Assembly: GCF_002081715.1 (NCBI RefSeq)
Contig: NZ_MUKP01000001.1
Coordinates: 62,001 to 126,000 of the forward strand
Origin: Nocardia donostiensis
Lineage (GTDB): Bacteria; Actinomycetota; Actinomycetes; Mycobacteriales; Mycobacteriaceae
Direction of reading: 5' to 3'
DNA: 64,000 nucleotides
This document shows, piece after piece, positions 1 through 8,743 of the stretch; position 1 is the stretch's first letter; every line of letters begins with the position of its first letter. A program made the position numbers and the translations under genes. Under the pieces are notes generated by a model, which saw nothing but the letters and a program-made list of their open reading frames with translations, was not told the DNA's origin and did not search any database.

Positions 1-1
1 C

Positions 2-1756
2 ACTCCTGGTGAGCTGCATTCCCGGCTCGACAACGACGAGTTTCGGCTCTACGAACTGATCTGGCAGCGCACCGTCGCCTCCCAGATGGCCGACGCCAAG
101 GGCACCACGCTCACCTTGCGGATCAACGGGGTGGCCGGTACCGGCGAGGAATGCGTGTTCTCCGCATCCGGCCGTACCATCACCTTCCCTGGCTTCCTGA
201 AGGCGTATGTGGAAAGTGTGGACGAGGAGGCGGGCGGCCAGTCCGACGACGCGGAATCGCGTCTGCCCGATCTCTCCGAAGGCGAGGGCGTCACCGCAGT
301 CGAGCTGAACCCGGATGGGCACAGCACCAACCCGCCCGCGCGCTACACCGAGGCGTCGCTGATCAAATCCCTGGAAGAGCTGGGAATCGGCCGTCCGTCC
401 ACCTATTCCTCGATCATCAAGACCATCCTCGACCGCGGTTACGTGTACAAGCGTGGTAGCGCGCTGGTGCCGTCGTGGGTGGCGTTCGCGGTGGTCGGGC
501 TGCTGGAGGAGCATTTCGGCAGGCTGGTGGACTTCGATTTCACCGCCGCGATGGAAGACGATCTCGACGCCATCGCGGGCGGCCGGGAACGTCGCGGCGA
601 CTGGCTGTCCAGTTTCTACTTCGGCGGCAACGGCGTGGAGGGCTCGGTCGCGCAGTCCGGTGGGCTGAAGAAGATGGTCGGCGAGCGGCTCGACGATATC
701 GATGCCCGCGAGATCAATTCCATCAAGCTGTTCAGCGACGCCGCCGGCCGTGACGTCGTGGTGCGGGTCGGCCGTTACGGCCCCTACCTGGAGCGTATGG
801 TCGCCGACCCGGAACATCCGGAACGCGAACCGGAATCCCAGCGCGCCAATCTTCCCGACGATCTGCCGCCGGACGAGCTGACTCCCGAGGTCGCAGAGAA
901 GCTGTTCGCGACCCCGCAGGAGGGGCGTGCGCTCGGTGTCGACCCGGAGACCGGTCACGAAATCGTCGCCAAGGAGGGGCGTTTCGGTCCCTACGTCACC
1001 GAGATCTTGCCCGAGCCCGCGAAAGACACCGAGGATACGGCCGCCGCGAAGAAGACCGCCAAGAAGGCGGGACCCAAACCGCGTACCGGCTCGCTGTTCA
1101 AGTCCATGGATCCGGCGACGGTCACGCTCGAGGAAGCGTTGAAGCTGCTGTCGCTGCCGCGGGTGGTGGGCACCGACCCGGCCTCGGGTGAGGAGATCAC
1201 CGCGCAGAACGGGCGTTACGGTCCCTATCTGAAGAAGGGCACCGACTCGCGTTCGCTGGCTTCCGAGGATCAGATCTTCACCGTCACCCTCGACGAGGCG
1301 CTCAAGTTGTACGCCGAGCCCAAACGTCGTGGTCGTCAGGCTGCCAGCACCGCCCCGCTGCGGGAACTCGGTAATGATTCGGCCACTGGTAAGCCGATGG
1401 TGATCAAAGACGGAAGGTTCGGCCCGTACGTCACCGACGGCGAAACCAACGCCAGCCTGCGCAAAGGCGACGAGGTCGAGTCGATCACCGATGAACGCGC
1501 CTCGGAGTTGCTCGCGGACCGGCGGGCACGGGGGCCGGTGAAGAAGGCGGCGAAGAAGGCCCCGGCCAAGAAGGCCGCAGCGAAGAAGACACCGGCCAAG
1601 GCCGCAGCGAAGTCGACGGCGGCGAAGTCCACCGCGAAGAAGACGACAGCCAAGAAGTCCACTGCGAAGAAGGCGCCCGCCAAGAAGGCACCTGCCAAGA
1701 AAGCGACGGCGAAGAAGGCCGCGCCGAAATCGTCGGCGGACTCCGCGGGCGACTGA
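2..1756 (+). CDS. topA: DNA topoisomerase I, 3' part (5' end outside window)
   Basis: The frame is open from base 2, so the gene begins upstream; the visible part is about 584 residues. Topoisomerase I relaxes negative supercoils by transient single-strand cleavage. The visible sequence holds the late core (FRLYELIWQRTVASQM; GIGRPSTYSSII; RGYVYKRG), then four C-terminal repeats built on GRYGPY or GRFGPY, and ends in a roughly 70-residue tail of AKKA/PAKK repeats typical of actinobacterial TopA. The catalytic tyrosine region should lie upstream of the window. The lysine-rich tail is known in the family to bind DNA and aid processivity. In mycobacteria topA also lies close to holB, as here. Confidence 0.97.
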   Translation, partial: TPGELHSRLDNDEFRLYELIWQRTVASQMADAKGTTLTLRINGVAGTGEECVFSASGRTITFPGFLKAYVESVDEEAGGQSDDAESRLPDLSEGEGVTAVELNPDGHSTNPPARYTEASLIKSLEELGIGRPSTYSSIIKTILDRGYVYKRGSALVPSWVAFAVVGLLEEHFGRLVDFDFTAAMEDDLDAIAGGRERRGDWLSSFYFGGNGVEGSVAQSGGLKKMVGERLDDIDAREINSIKLFSDAAGRDVVVRVGRYGPYLERMVADPEHPEREPESQRANLPDDLPPDELTPEVAEKLFATPQEGRALGVDPETGHEIVAKEGRFGPYVTEILPEPAKDTEDTAAAKKTAKKAGPKPRTGSLFKSMDPATVTLEEALKLLSLPRVVGTDPASGEEITAQNGRYGPYLKKGTDSRSLASEDQIFTVTLDEALKLYAEPKRRGRQAASTAPLRELGNDSATGKPMVIKDGRFGPYVTDGETNASLRKGDEVESITDERASELLADRRARGPVKKAAKKAPAKKAAAKKTPAKAAAKSTAAKSTAKKTTAKKSTAKKAPAKKAPAKKATAKKAAPKSSADSAGD

Positions 1757-1814
1757 GCTGGTCTGTCGGTGCCACCCCGTAGTCTGGCGGCTCTCTTCTG
1801 CGAAAGGACAACGA

Positions 1815-2321
1815 ATGGCCAGTGATCGGGAACGCGAAGATCTGATCGCGATGCTCGCCGAGCAGCGCGATCTCTTCAAGATCACGCTGCGTGGGATCGA
1901 TGACGTGCAGGCCAGGCAACGCACCACAGCGAGCGAGCTGACCCTCGGTGGCCTGCTGCATCACCTGATCAACTGTGAACGGCACTGGACCAAGGTGATC
2001 GTCGAGCGTGACGAGACGGCCCATCAGGACGCTTCCGAGTTCGAGGGCGAGTATGTGATGGCATCCGGGGAGACTGTGGCCGGATTGCTCGCGACCTGGG
2101 ATGAGGTCGCCGCATCGACGGCAGAGTTGATCCGCACCATCGACGATCTGAGCGCTTCGATCCCAACCCCGACCACTCCGTGGACACCGGACCGGATCTG
2201 GTGGTCCGCGCGGTACATCATCCTGCATATTTTCCGGGAGATCTCGCACCACAGTGGGCACGCGGACATCATCAGGGAGTCGCTGGACGGGGCGAACACC
2301 ACCTACCAGCGGGCTGGGTAA
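1815..2321 (+). CDS. DinB-like (DUF664-type) metal-binding protein
   Basis: 168 residues. The fold looks like the DinB/YfiT four-helix bundle: His49/His50 in an early helix (LLHHLINCERHW) and His145 plus His149 in the last helix (EISHHSGHADII) fit the three-histidine metal site of the family. Many actinobacterial members are thiol-dependent transferases (mycothiol, bacillithiol) or have unknown roles, so the substrate cannot be named. The ATG has a good ribosome binding site (AAAGGA, 7 nt upstream). It sits between topA and holB, all on the same strand, 58 bp after topA. Confidence 0.82.
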   Translation: MASDREREDLIAMLAEQRDLFKITLRGIDDVQARQRTTASELTLGGLLHHLINCERHWTKVIVERDETAHQDASEFEGEYVMASGETVAGLLATWDEVAASTAELIRTIDDLSASIPTPTTPWTPDRIWWSARYIILHIFREISHHSGHADIIRESLDGANTTYQRAG

Positions 2322-2414
2322 GCGGTCTGAGCTGGTAGGCAGGATTGCGGGACGTTCGCCGCTAGTAATTGGTGAAGCGGTGCCCGGGGCGCCGCAGATG
2401 TCCGGGACGATCGT

Positions 2415-2420
2415 TAGGGT
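2415..2420 (+). promoter_or_regulatory. -10 box of a leaderless holB promoter
   Basis: TAGGGT lies 7 nt before the GTG at 2428, so the predicted transcription start falls at or next to the start codon and no ribosome binding site is visible. The TAnnnT box with 6-8 nt to the start codon is the usual leaderless layout in Mycobacteriales. Confidence 0.55.
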
Positions 2421-2427
2421 GTAGCTC

Positions 2428-3630
2428 GTGGCGGATGTCTTCGATCGACTGGTCGGCCAGGATACGGTGGAGTCCGAGCTGACCGCTGCCGCTGTTGCCG
2501 CCCGCGCCGGTGTTATCGAAGGGGCGATGACGCATTCGTGGTTGTTCACCGGGCCCCCCGGTTCGGGCCGTTCGGTTGCGGCGCTGTGTTTCGCCGCCGC
2601 CCTGCAATGCACCGACCCGGAAACCCCCGGCTGTGGCCGGTGCCATGCCTGCACTACGACCATGGCCGGCACCCACGGTGACGTCCGGCGGGTGATCCCC
2701 GAAGGGTTGAGCATTTCCACCAAGGAGATGCGCGACATCGTGCAGATCGCCGCCCGCAGGCCGAGCACCGGCCGCTGGCAGGTGGTGTTGATCGAAGACG
2801 CCGACCGGTTGACCGAAGCCGCAGGCAATGTGCTGCTCAAGGTGGTCGAGGAGCCGCCGGACCGGACGGTGTTTCTGCTGTGCGCGCCGTCGGTCGATCC
2901 GGAAGATATATCGGTCACCCTGCGCTCGCGGTGCAGGCACGTGCATCTGGTGACGCCATCGGCGGCCGCTATCGCCCGGGTACTGCGGGAACACGATGGT
3001 CTCGACGACGACACCGCCGCGTGGGCGGCCGCCGTGAGCGGTGGACATATCGGCCGGGCCCGCAGGCTCGCCACCGACGAAGAGGCGCGTAACCGCCGCA
3101 AACGTGCGTTATCGCTGGTGACAGCTGTGGGCCGCCCCGGCGGCGCCTACGAGGCCGCCGACCAGCTGGTGAAGACCGCCGACGACGAGGCGAAACAGAT
3201 GAGCGCCGCCCGCGACGAACGCGAACGCGAAGAACTCGCCACCGCCCTGGGCGCCGGCGGCACCGGCAAAGGTTCCGCGAGCGCCACCCGAGGCTCCGCC
3301 GGCGTCCTCAAAGACCTGGAACGCCGCCAGAAATCCCGCGCCACCCGCACCGGCCGCGACGCCCTCGACCGCGCCCTCATCGACCTCGCCGGCCTCTACC
3401 GCGACGCCCTCGCTGTCTCCTTCACCACCGGAACATCCACCACACCCACCCTCACCCACCCGGACATGACCGACGAGATAAACGACCTGGCCAGAAAGAT
3501 CCCCCCCGAAGGCCTACTCCGCTCCGTAGACGCCGTCCTGGCCTGCCGCGAAGCCCTCGACACCAATGTCAAACCCCGCTTCGCCCTAGCCGCCATGGCC
3601 GCCGCCCTCACCGCCGCCCAATCCCGCTGA
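2428..3630 (+). CDS. holB: DNA polymerase III delta-prime subunit
   Basis: 400 residues, GTG start. This is the clamp-loader subunit that helps load the beta sliding clamp. The N-terminal AAA+ module carries GPPGSGRS at residues 42-49; the P-loop lysine is replaced by arginine, and degenerate P-loops are normal for delta-prime. A four-cysteine zinc module follows (Cys61, 69, 72, 75), then LIEDADRLTEAAGNVLLKVVEEPP, the Walker B/sensor region shared with DnaX. The C-terminal half is long and rich in Ala, Arg and Glu, as in other actinobacteria. The neighbouring tRNA-Thr and topA match the mycobacterial gene order. Confidence 0.93.
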   Translation: MADVFDRLVGQDTVESELTAAAVAARAGVIEGAMTHSWLFTGPPGSGRSVAALCFAAALQCTDPETPGCGRCHACTTTMAGTHGDVRRVIPEGLSISTKEMRDIVQIAARRPSTGRWQVVLIEDADRLTEAAGNVLLKVVEEPPDRTVFLLCAPSVDPEDISVTLRSRCRHVHLVTPSAAAIARVLREHDGLDDDTAAWAAAVSGGHIGRARRLATDEEARNRRKRALSLVTAVGRPGGAYEAADQLVKTADDEAKQMSAARDEREREELATALGAGGTGKGSASATRGSAGVLKDLERRQKSRATRTGRDALDRALIDLAGLYRDALAVSFTTGTSTTPTLTHPDMTDEINDLARKIPPEGLLRSVDAVLACREALDTNVKPRFALAAMAAALTAAQSR

Positions 3631-3687
3631 CCACCCGTTTTCGCGTTCCCCGCCCCAAGACGATAGACTCGCCACGCCGAAAGGCAC

Positions 3688-3763
3688 GCCGCCTTAGCTC
3701 AGTCGGTAGAGCGCTTCACTCGTAATGAAAAGGTCGGGGGTTCGATTCCCCCAGGCGGCTCCA
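3688..3763 (+). tRNA. tRNA-Thr (anticodon CGT)
   Basis: A complete 76-nt cloverleaf with encoded CCA. The acceptor stem GCCGCCT pairs with AGGCGGC, the D arm is GCTC/GAGC, the anticodon CGT is at 3721-3723 in a CTCGTAA loop, and the T arm is GGGGG-TTCGATT-CCCCC. The anticodon stem has a C-A mismatch at its outer pair (3714/3730). It reads ACG codons. A weak upstream -10 candidate is TAGACT at 3664-3669. Confidence 0.97.
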
Positions 3764-3793
3764 TACCTCCTGGTAGATCCAGGTTTTTGCACC

Positions 3794-3825
3794 GTGAGTG
3801 CCGGGCTTCACCGGCCCGGACTCAC
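3794..3825. terminator. Hairpin after tRNA-Thr, possible terminator
   Basis: GTGAGT pairs with ACTCAC and CCGGGC with GCCCGG around a 7-nt loop, with one bulged G at 3800. There is no U tract on either side. It lies between the tRNA and the convergent MFS gene and could end transcription from both, probably with Rho. Confidence 0.45.
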
Positions 3826-3843
3826 AACTGAGTCGCAACAAAT

Positions 3844-5109
3844 TCACCGAGCTTGCCTGGTCACGACTGCTCTGTCAGGGTGTGCTCGCGCGACCTGACC
3901 GGCTGGCGCTGCACTCACGGGTGTCACGCGTGCGAAGACGGTGATCATTGCGGCGACTCCGATGGCTGCTGCGGTGATCAGGGCGGTGGCCAGCCACCCG
4001 AACCACTCGACTGCCGCCGCACCGAAGGCGGTCCCGAGGCTGCCACCGACGAAGTAGACCAGCATGTACGCACTGTTGAAGCGTGCCGGTGCGGCGGGAT
4101 CGATCGCCAGGACGGTGCTCTGGTTGGCCACCTGGGCAGCGAACAGCCCTGCGTCGAAGACCGCCAGGCAGACCAGTGTCACGAACGTGTTCGCGAGGCT
4201 GAAGCTCACGACGGCCGCGGCTATCCCGGCCAGGACAAGGCCGGCGAGGATCACTCGGCGGGCACCATCGCGGTCGGTCCGCGCGCCCGCGATCTGCGTG
4301 GCCACGATGCCTGAGAGGCCCGCCAGTGCGTACAGGCCGATCCGTTCGGCCGAGTAGGAGTACGGGGGCTCGGAGAGTGCTACGGCTATGCCGGCCCATA
4401 CCGCGCAGAACGCGAAGAACCACATGGAGCCACGGAGAGCGGCAACGCGCAAGGTCGCGTGGTGGACGAACAAGCCAGGGAGGGAACGCAACGTGGAGAG
4501 GTAGCCGCGCTCGGCGTTGCCGGGTGCTGAGGGGAGCGCCACAAGGCAACACACGGCAACGAGGCCGCAGGCAGCAGCGAACACGAGCAGCATCCCGCGC
4601 CAGCCGAGCTCGTCTGCGAGCCACCCGCCCACAATCCGACCTGCCAGGATGCCGACCGAGATGCCGGCGGTCACCATCCCCAAGACCGTTGCCCGCCGCT
4701 GCGGAAAAGCCAACCGGCCCGCGACCGAGCTCAGACCGGCTCCGACCGCCGAACATGCTCCGATCAGGCCGACTACTGGACCCAGCAACGTGACGGTTCC
4801 AACGGCGGCGCTGGCTGCGAGCGCACACGCAAGGACCCCGAACTGAGCGGCGAGGACGCGCCCAGGGGCAAAGCGGTCGACCAGCGGCACAAGAAGACCG
4901 AGGCCAACCATGTAGCCGATGGGCCCGCAAGCGAGCGCAATGCCGACGGCAGTGATCTGCGTACCAAACGAATCCGCCACATCCGCGATTGCGGGCTGCA
5001 TCGGGTAGATGGTCGACGTGCCGAGGGCAGCCGCAACTGACATGAACAGGATGATGGGACCGCGGAGCCGAGTAGTAGGAGGAGCCTCGGCGCTGGTATC
5101 AGTTCGCAC
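3844..5109 (-). CDS. MFS transporter (drug/arabinose-efflux type)
   Basis: 421 residues with about 12 hydrophobic membrane segments, in the DHA-type major facilitator pattern. The first segment follows a short charged N-terminus (RLRGPIILFMSVAAALG); the loop after TM2 (LLVPLVDRFAPGRVLA) is a variant of the family loop 2-3 motif, and TM5 carries GISVGILAGRIVGGWLAD. It probably exports a small molecule; the substrate cannot be deduced. The GTG start fits a leaderless transcript, with TACGGT 7 nt upstream. It is convergent to the tRNA and may be part of the accessory stretch. Confidence 0.88.
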   Translation of the reverse strand: MRTDTSAEAPPTTRLRGPIILFMSVAAALGTSTIYPMQPAIADVADSFGTQITAVGIALACGPIGYMVGLGLLVPLVDRFAPGRVLAAQFGVLACALAASAAVGTVTLLGPVVGLIGACSAVGAGLSSVAGRLAFPQRRATVLGMVTAGISVGILAGRIVGGWLADELGWRGMLLVFAAACGLVAVCCLVALPSAPGNAERGYLSTLRSLPGLFVHHATLRVAALRGSMWFFAFCAVWAGIAVALSEPPYSYSAERIGLYALAGLSGIVATQIAGARTDRDGARRVILAGLVLAGIAAAVVSFSLANTFVTLVCLAVFDAGLFAAQVANQSTVLAIDPAAPARFNSAYMLVYFVGGSLGTAFGAAAVEWFGWLATALITAAAIGVAAMITVFARVTPVSAAPAGQVARAHPDRAVVTRQAR

Positions 5110-5116
5110 TCGACCG

Positions 5117-5122
5117 ACCGTA
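5117..5122 (-). promoter_or_regulatory. -10 box of a leaderless MFS promoter
   Basis: On the minus strand TACGGT is followed by 7 nt and then the GTG start at 5109. The layout matches the leaderless promoters of holB, lysS and others in this window and supports the chosen start. Confidence 0.5.
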
Positions 5123-5555
5123 AGGACGCACGAATCGTGTTACTGGCGGTAATGCGACGTGACCGTCCTGGCGCGCAGCCAGCCAGAGTGCAGGCAAACC
5201 AATCCAGCCTGTTTCCACTCCGGGCACCGAACCGAGTCCATACGCAAGATGTCGCAGGGTTGCCGGCGGGGGTGTGCCGATTGTTATGAGGTGACCGCAA
5301 GGTGGCGAGCTGACGGCCGAGCGGCGGATGTTCCGGGAACATATCCGCCGCCCGGCCTTCCGGTGGCTGGGGTGCCCCGCTGCTGCGCGGTGAGTAAGAT
5401 CTCACTGCCCGATCATCGGCTCCGCGAGTTCGGTCTCATCTTGATCCAACCGCATCCCTGGCACGGCTGACGGTCGAGGACCTCACCGCCCAGCGGCCTT
5501 CGACGCGGGCGCGACCAGAAGATCAAGCCGTCGTGGACAGGCCAACGGTGTTGCT
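5123..5555. other. Gene-free stretch between MFS and an orphan gene
   Basis: No frame here has a convincing start, ribosome binding site or recognisable motif. It holds a long inverted repeat (5321-5351). Frames running into the next gene from about 5463 are open without a clear start, so the region may contain decayed coding sequence. Confidence 0.5.
5321..5351. repeat. Inverted repeat with 13-bp arms
   Basis: GCGGCGGATGTTC (5321-5333), a 3-nt CGG loop, then GAAC, a 2-nt AT bulge and ATCCGCCGC. The arms pair perfectly apart from the bulge. No U tract follows. It could be an RNA hairpin, an operator or a remnant of a mobile-element end. Confidence 0.6.
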
Positions 5556-6395
5556 TTGGTGAGTTGGATCGATGAATGGGCCCGGAAAATGGTCCAGTAC
5601 ACCCAGCGTTTGAGTGGTGAACTGACGAAGGCGGCAGGGGCTTCGGCCGACGGGGTCAGCTCTATCGGGCGTGGAGCTGAGGCGGCAGCCGCAGAGCTGA
5701 AGAAAGCGGACAGGGGGATCAATCATGTCCTCGCTGACGCTAACCCGCCGTCGGCGCCCCCGTTGCTGGAGTCCGGGCCTGTCCCGCTGGGCCGTTTCTA
5801 CAATGGAGCGCGGCTGTGGCAGTGCGAGCAAGTATTTCCGAAGGCCTTCCGCGGGAAGGAAGCCGCAGCCGAACCGGGCTATATTCGGACGGCTTCGCAC
5901 AGTACCGCCGGGGACGTTGTTTACCTGACGGACAGCGATGAGATCGCCGGTGTGTACGGAACGATCACGAGCTGGACCGATGTCCGTGACGGCACCATGC
6001 GGTTCCACCCGGCGGGCATGGTGCTGGGTATCGCCGCCGACCGTATCCACGCGAAACCTATGGCTGTAGATGGTCATTCGGCGAAGAACTTCGTCGAAGG
6101 GGTCAGCGACCGGGTGTATACGACCCAGGGACGTGTGGATACATCCACGATCGTCAGCGTGGAATTCCAAACCTACGAAAACATCATTGGCGATCCGGAG
6201 GTGACGTTGGTGGCCGACGGATTTCCCGGGTTCGAGGGGTTAGGGCAGGAGTCCCTGCGCGATCCCACGGTAGTCGCTGATCGGCTCTCGAATATCGCTG
6301 CTGCCGTGAGCAGAAGCTATCCAACGATCGATATCCGCGTCGGCGTCAACCGTCTCTCCAGTGAGGAAGCGATCAGAACATTCCTGGCCACGTGA
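5556..6395 (+). CDS. Hypothetical protein with helical N-terminus
   Basis: 279 residues; not recognised. The first 60 or so residues form a charged, Ala-rich amphipathic helix (RLSGELTKAAGASADGVSSI) reminiscent of WXG/LXG-type secretion helices, followed by a Pro-rich joint (NPPSAPPLLESGPVP) and a mixed alpha/beta domain of about 200 residues. A substrate of type VII secretion or a 5'-truncated toxin-like protein is possible but unproven. The start is uncertain: TTG 5556 or GTG 5559, with no good ribosome binding site. The frame stays open upstream without a start, which is compatible with truncation. It lies in the accessory stretch and faces the convergent XRE gene. Confidence 0.55.
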   Translation: MVSWIDEWARKMVQYTQRLSGELTKAAGASADGVSSIGRGAEAAAAELKKADRGINHVLADANPPSAPPLLESGPVPLGRFYNGARLWQCEQVFPKAFRGKEAAAEPGYIRTASHSTAGDVVYLTDSDEIAGVYGTITSWTDVRDGTMRFHPAGMVLGIAADRIHAKPMAVDGHSAKNFVEGVSDRVYTTQGRVDTSTIVSVEFQTYENIIGDPEVTLVADGFPGFEGLGQESLRDPTVVADRLSNIAAAVSRSYPTIDIRVGVNRLSSEEAIRTFLAT

Positions 6396-6522
6396 GGCCC
6401 ATAGTCCGGTAGCGGGCTGCCTCGCAGAGTTCGGTCCTGCGTCCGAACTGGCAAGATCAGTCGCGCGTCGCTCCCGCGCAGTGATGAGGTCAGTCCTGCC
6501 TATACAGCGACGCGGGCGAGTC

Positions 6523-7656
6523 CTATGACGATGAACGGGTTATCTCGTCCATCAGCATGCGCAGAGTCAGTGAATGCTTGTGCGGTGGAAGGGCGTCCAG
6601 TGCGCTTTGCGCGACCCGTCGGCCTTCCTGGTGATCGCCGCTGCGAGCCAGCATCAACCCACGGTGCATTTCGAGATGAGTTGCGAATCTGGGTAGTTCT
6701 GGGGGTAGCTCACGTCGTGCTTGGTCTTGGGCTTCGATCGCGAGTTTCTCGTCGCCGAGGCGTGCTGCCAGCAATGATAAGAAGACGTTCATCCGCCACC
6801 ACGGCACGGCGTAGTCCGATGTCTGCTCGCCGGAGCCTGTGCTGTCGAATACCCGGCGACCGTCCTCGATGAGCGTGCGCGCGGTCCGCTCATCGGTGCG
6901 CAGTACGGCGACGTGCGCCTTCCCCATGATTGCGTTCAGCCGACCGAGGCTTGGCTTGTCCGATATGGCCATGGCCTGCTCGGCGAACAGATCAGCTATA
7001 GGAAGCGCCGCACCTTCATAGCCCAGCGCGATGGCAGCTCGTCCGCGGACCCACACCCGCGTTTGCTCGTCGTCGGATCGGTCGGCGGCTTCGGCTGCAA
7101 GCCGATACCAGGAGACCGCCTTGGCGCCATCGGTTCCAGGAAAAGTTTTGGCATACAAGGTCATCAAACGTGCTGCTGCTGCCCACATCCGAGGCGTGTC
7201 GAGCTGTTGCTGGAGCACCGCCAGGTCGACAGCGAGACGGCGTTGAATATCTGCAGCGCCCATCGACATGTAGTCGGTGCCATAGGAAGCCAGCTTGAAA
7301 TCCCACGTCTCATCGTCCGGCCCGAGGTGGTCGAGCCGGGCAGAAAAACCTACCGCCAGCAGATCCGAGGCGACCACGGGAGCGATGCTGGTCGCCGCAA
7401 CCTGGGCCAGGAATTTTCGTCGGTTCACGTCGTCGTCCTCCAAGACCGCTAGAGGAACATCAAGAACGGCGGACAGGTGCCGAAGCCAAAACGCGCTCGG
7501 CGAGGTCTCCCCGTTTTCCCAACGCCGCGAAATGTACTCGCGCGAGATGTTCGCACCGGAATGTGCGCACAACTCATCGGCGAGCTTGCCTTGTGACCAC
7601 CCCCGCGCTTTCCGCAGTTCGCGGATGAGTTCGCCCACCGCCATGTACTCGATCAT
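6523..7656 (-). CDS. XRE-family regulator with helical TPR-like C-terminus
   Basis: 377 residues. The N-terminal HTH (residues about 5-62) includes LIRELRKARGWSQGKLADEL and ISREYISRRWENGETSPS, then a linker NRRKFLAQVAATS, then a 280-residue all-helical region like the TPR-type sensor part of actinobacterial XRE regulators. Such proteins often control a divergent neighbour. The 291-bp gap to the divergent gene at 7948 carries four TGCCACT motifs that could be its sites. ATG 7656 is taken as start; ATG 7644 is an alternative. Confidence 0.85.
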   Translation of the reverse strand: MIEYMAVGELIRELRKARGWSQGKLADELCAHSGANISREYISRRWENGETSPSAFWLRHLSAVLDVPLAVLEDDDVNRRKFLAQVAATSIAPVVASDLLAVGFSARLDHLGPDDETWDFKLASYGTDYMSMGAADIQRRLAVDLAVLQQQLDTPRMWAAAARLMTLYAKTFPGTDGAKAVSWYRLAAEAADRSDDEQTRVWVRGRAAIALGYEGAALPIADLFAEQAMAISDKPSLGRLNAIMGKAHVAVLRTDERTARTLIEDGRRVFDSTGSGEQTSDYAVPWWRMNVFLSLLAARLGDEKLAIEAQDQARRELPPELPRFATHLEMHRGLMLARSGDHQEGRRVAQSALDALPPHKHSLTLRMLMDEITRSSS

Positions 7657-7705
7657 CGCCTACACCGGGGTCTCAGGAAAGGCTATGGATCCCGCGAAAG
7701 TGATG

Positions 7706-7879
7706 TGCCACTACCGATGCCACTATCAGCGGCCCTTACAACGCCGCGCACGGCTGAAGTTCGTTCGATGCCACTGCGCTTGCTACTCCGAGTGATGTTC
7801 ACATTTTGTGATGCTGCTCACCGACCCCGATGTCGGGCCGTTGTCGTTTCCTTTCGGCACATCGGCCGGTAGTGCCACT
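7706..7879. promoter_or_regulatory. Four TGCCACT direct motifs in the XRE divergent control region
   Basis: TGCCACT occurs at 7706-7712, 7718-7724, 7769-7775 and 7873-7879, all in the same orientation. The first two are 12 bp apart (about one helical turn) and three of the four are within 70 bp. The whole intergenic region, 7657-7947, has no gene. The motifs are a candidate operator for the adjacent XRE protein. Confidence 0.4.
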
Positions 7880-7947
7880 GGCTGGTGGCGTAAGCCCTCG
7901 GCATCGGGCGTCATAAAACTCACGTAGCAGGGAGGGATCAAGGGGAG

Positions 7948-8505
7948 ATGGTGTTGTTCGATCAGATCAGACAGTCAGTACAGGAAAACGGCCTGGTGGC
8001 GTCGGCGCCACTGCCTAACGATGTCGTTTCAGAAGCGGATACGCCCGCGTCGCGGTGCTCGTTTTATCGGCGGGTGTGCGCGATTCCTGCGAGTGTGCAG
8101 CCGGGGACGGGTTGCATCCTGGTGCGTGCTGGGACGGTGACGGCGGTGACTACGCCAGCGCACTACGGACAGGCGGTGTTGGCGTATATGCGGACGAGCG
8201 GGCTCAAAATTGGGCCGGTGGTGTCGTATCCGCGTTCTCGGTTGTGGTCGTTCCTGGCGTTGCCGCATCTGCGGCCGGGTTCACCGGAGGCAGATGGGTT
8301 GTTCTACTACCACACCTCGGTGGCGGCAATGGGAACGGTGATCGGGTTGCCGTCTCCGGCGCATCCGGCGAGGCGGGTGTGGGTGCATCCGCCGGTAGGA
8401 GTGTTTCGGCCGTCGGCGTCGGTGGTGGTGTCGTGCTTGCGCAGGATCATCGACGATGGGCGTGTCAGTGCCGCCGTGTCGCTGCGCAGCAACTCGGATC
8501 GGTAG
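7948..8505 (+). CDS. Hypothetical protein, possibly primase/polymerase-fold-like
   Basis: 185 residues; not firmly recognised. A central stretch (VTAVTTPAHYGQAVLAYMRT, then GPVVSYPRSRLWSFLAL) resembles in spacing the small actinobacterial proteins annotated as bifunctional DNA primase/polymerase-like, but the similarity is weak and by eye. AAGGGGAG directly abuts the ATG, so a start at GTG 7951 or TTG 7954 is also possible. It heads a run of three small genes divergent from the XRE regulator and is probably controlled by it. Confidence 0.6.
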   Translation: MVLFDQIRQSVQENGLVASAPLPNDVVSEADTPASRCSFYRRVCAIPASVQPGTGCILVRAGTVTAVTTPAHYGQAVLAYMRTSGLKIGPVVSYPRSRLWSFLALPHLRPGSPEADGLFYYHTSVAAMGTVIGLPSPAHPARRVWVHPPVGVFRPSASVVVSCLRRIIDDGRVSAAVSLRSNSDR

Positions 8506-8513
8506 GTGTGGGG

Positions 8514-8735
8514 ATGGTTGGGGATATCTCTCCATGCCCGCACGAGCCGGATGTGCGTCTGGTGGTGCTGTTCGCGCCGGGTGTGCGCATGGATTTCGTT
8601 GCTTGCCTGACGGCTGCGCTGCGGTTCGTTCAGGACTGGCAAGCGCACAAACGGCACCGGCCCGTGGCGATTGTTTCCGGCGGCACGGATGGTCTGACTC
8701 GGTTGCCGAACGAGCGTCTCTACCTCCACCCGTGA
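8514..8735 (+). CDS. Small hypothetical protein
   Basis: 73 residues. The sequence is compact (DVRLVVLFAPGVRMDF ... GGTDGLTRLPNERLYL), with an alternating hydrophobic strand early on. No family is recognised. The frame runs open far upstream, but ATG 8514 (or GTG 8508) follows the stop of the preceding gene by a few bases, which suggests an operon. Confidence 0.5.
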   Translation: MVGDISPCPHEPDVRLVVLFAPGVRMDFVACLTAALRFVQDWQAHKRHRPVAIVSGGTDGLTRLPNERLYLHP

Positions 8736-8743
8736 GGCGAAGC

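Noticed and set aside
1485..3101. A 538-codon minus-strand frame across topA, the DinB gene and holB
   Set aside because: It crosses three real genes and has Ser/Arg/Pro-rich shadow composition.
5159..5470. A 103-codon plus-strand frame in the gap after the MFS gene
   Set aside because: No ribosome binding site, odd composition and overlap with the inverted repeat; no support as a gene.
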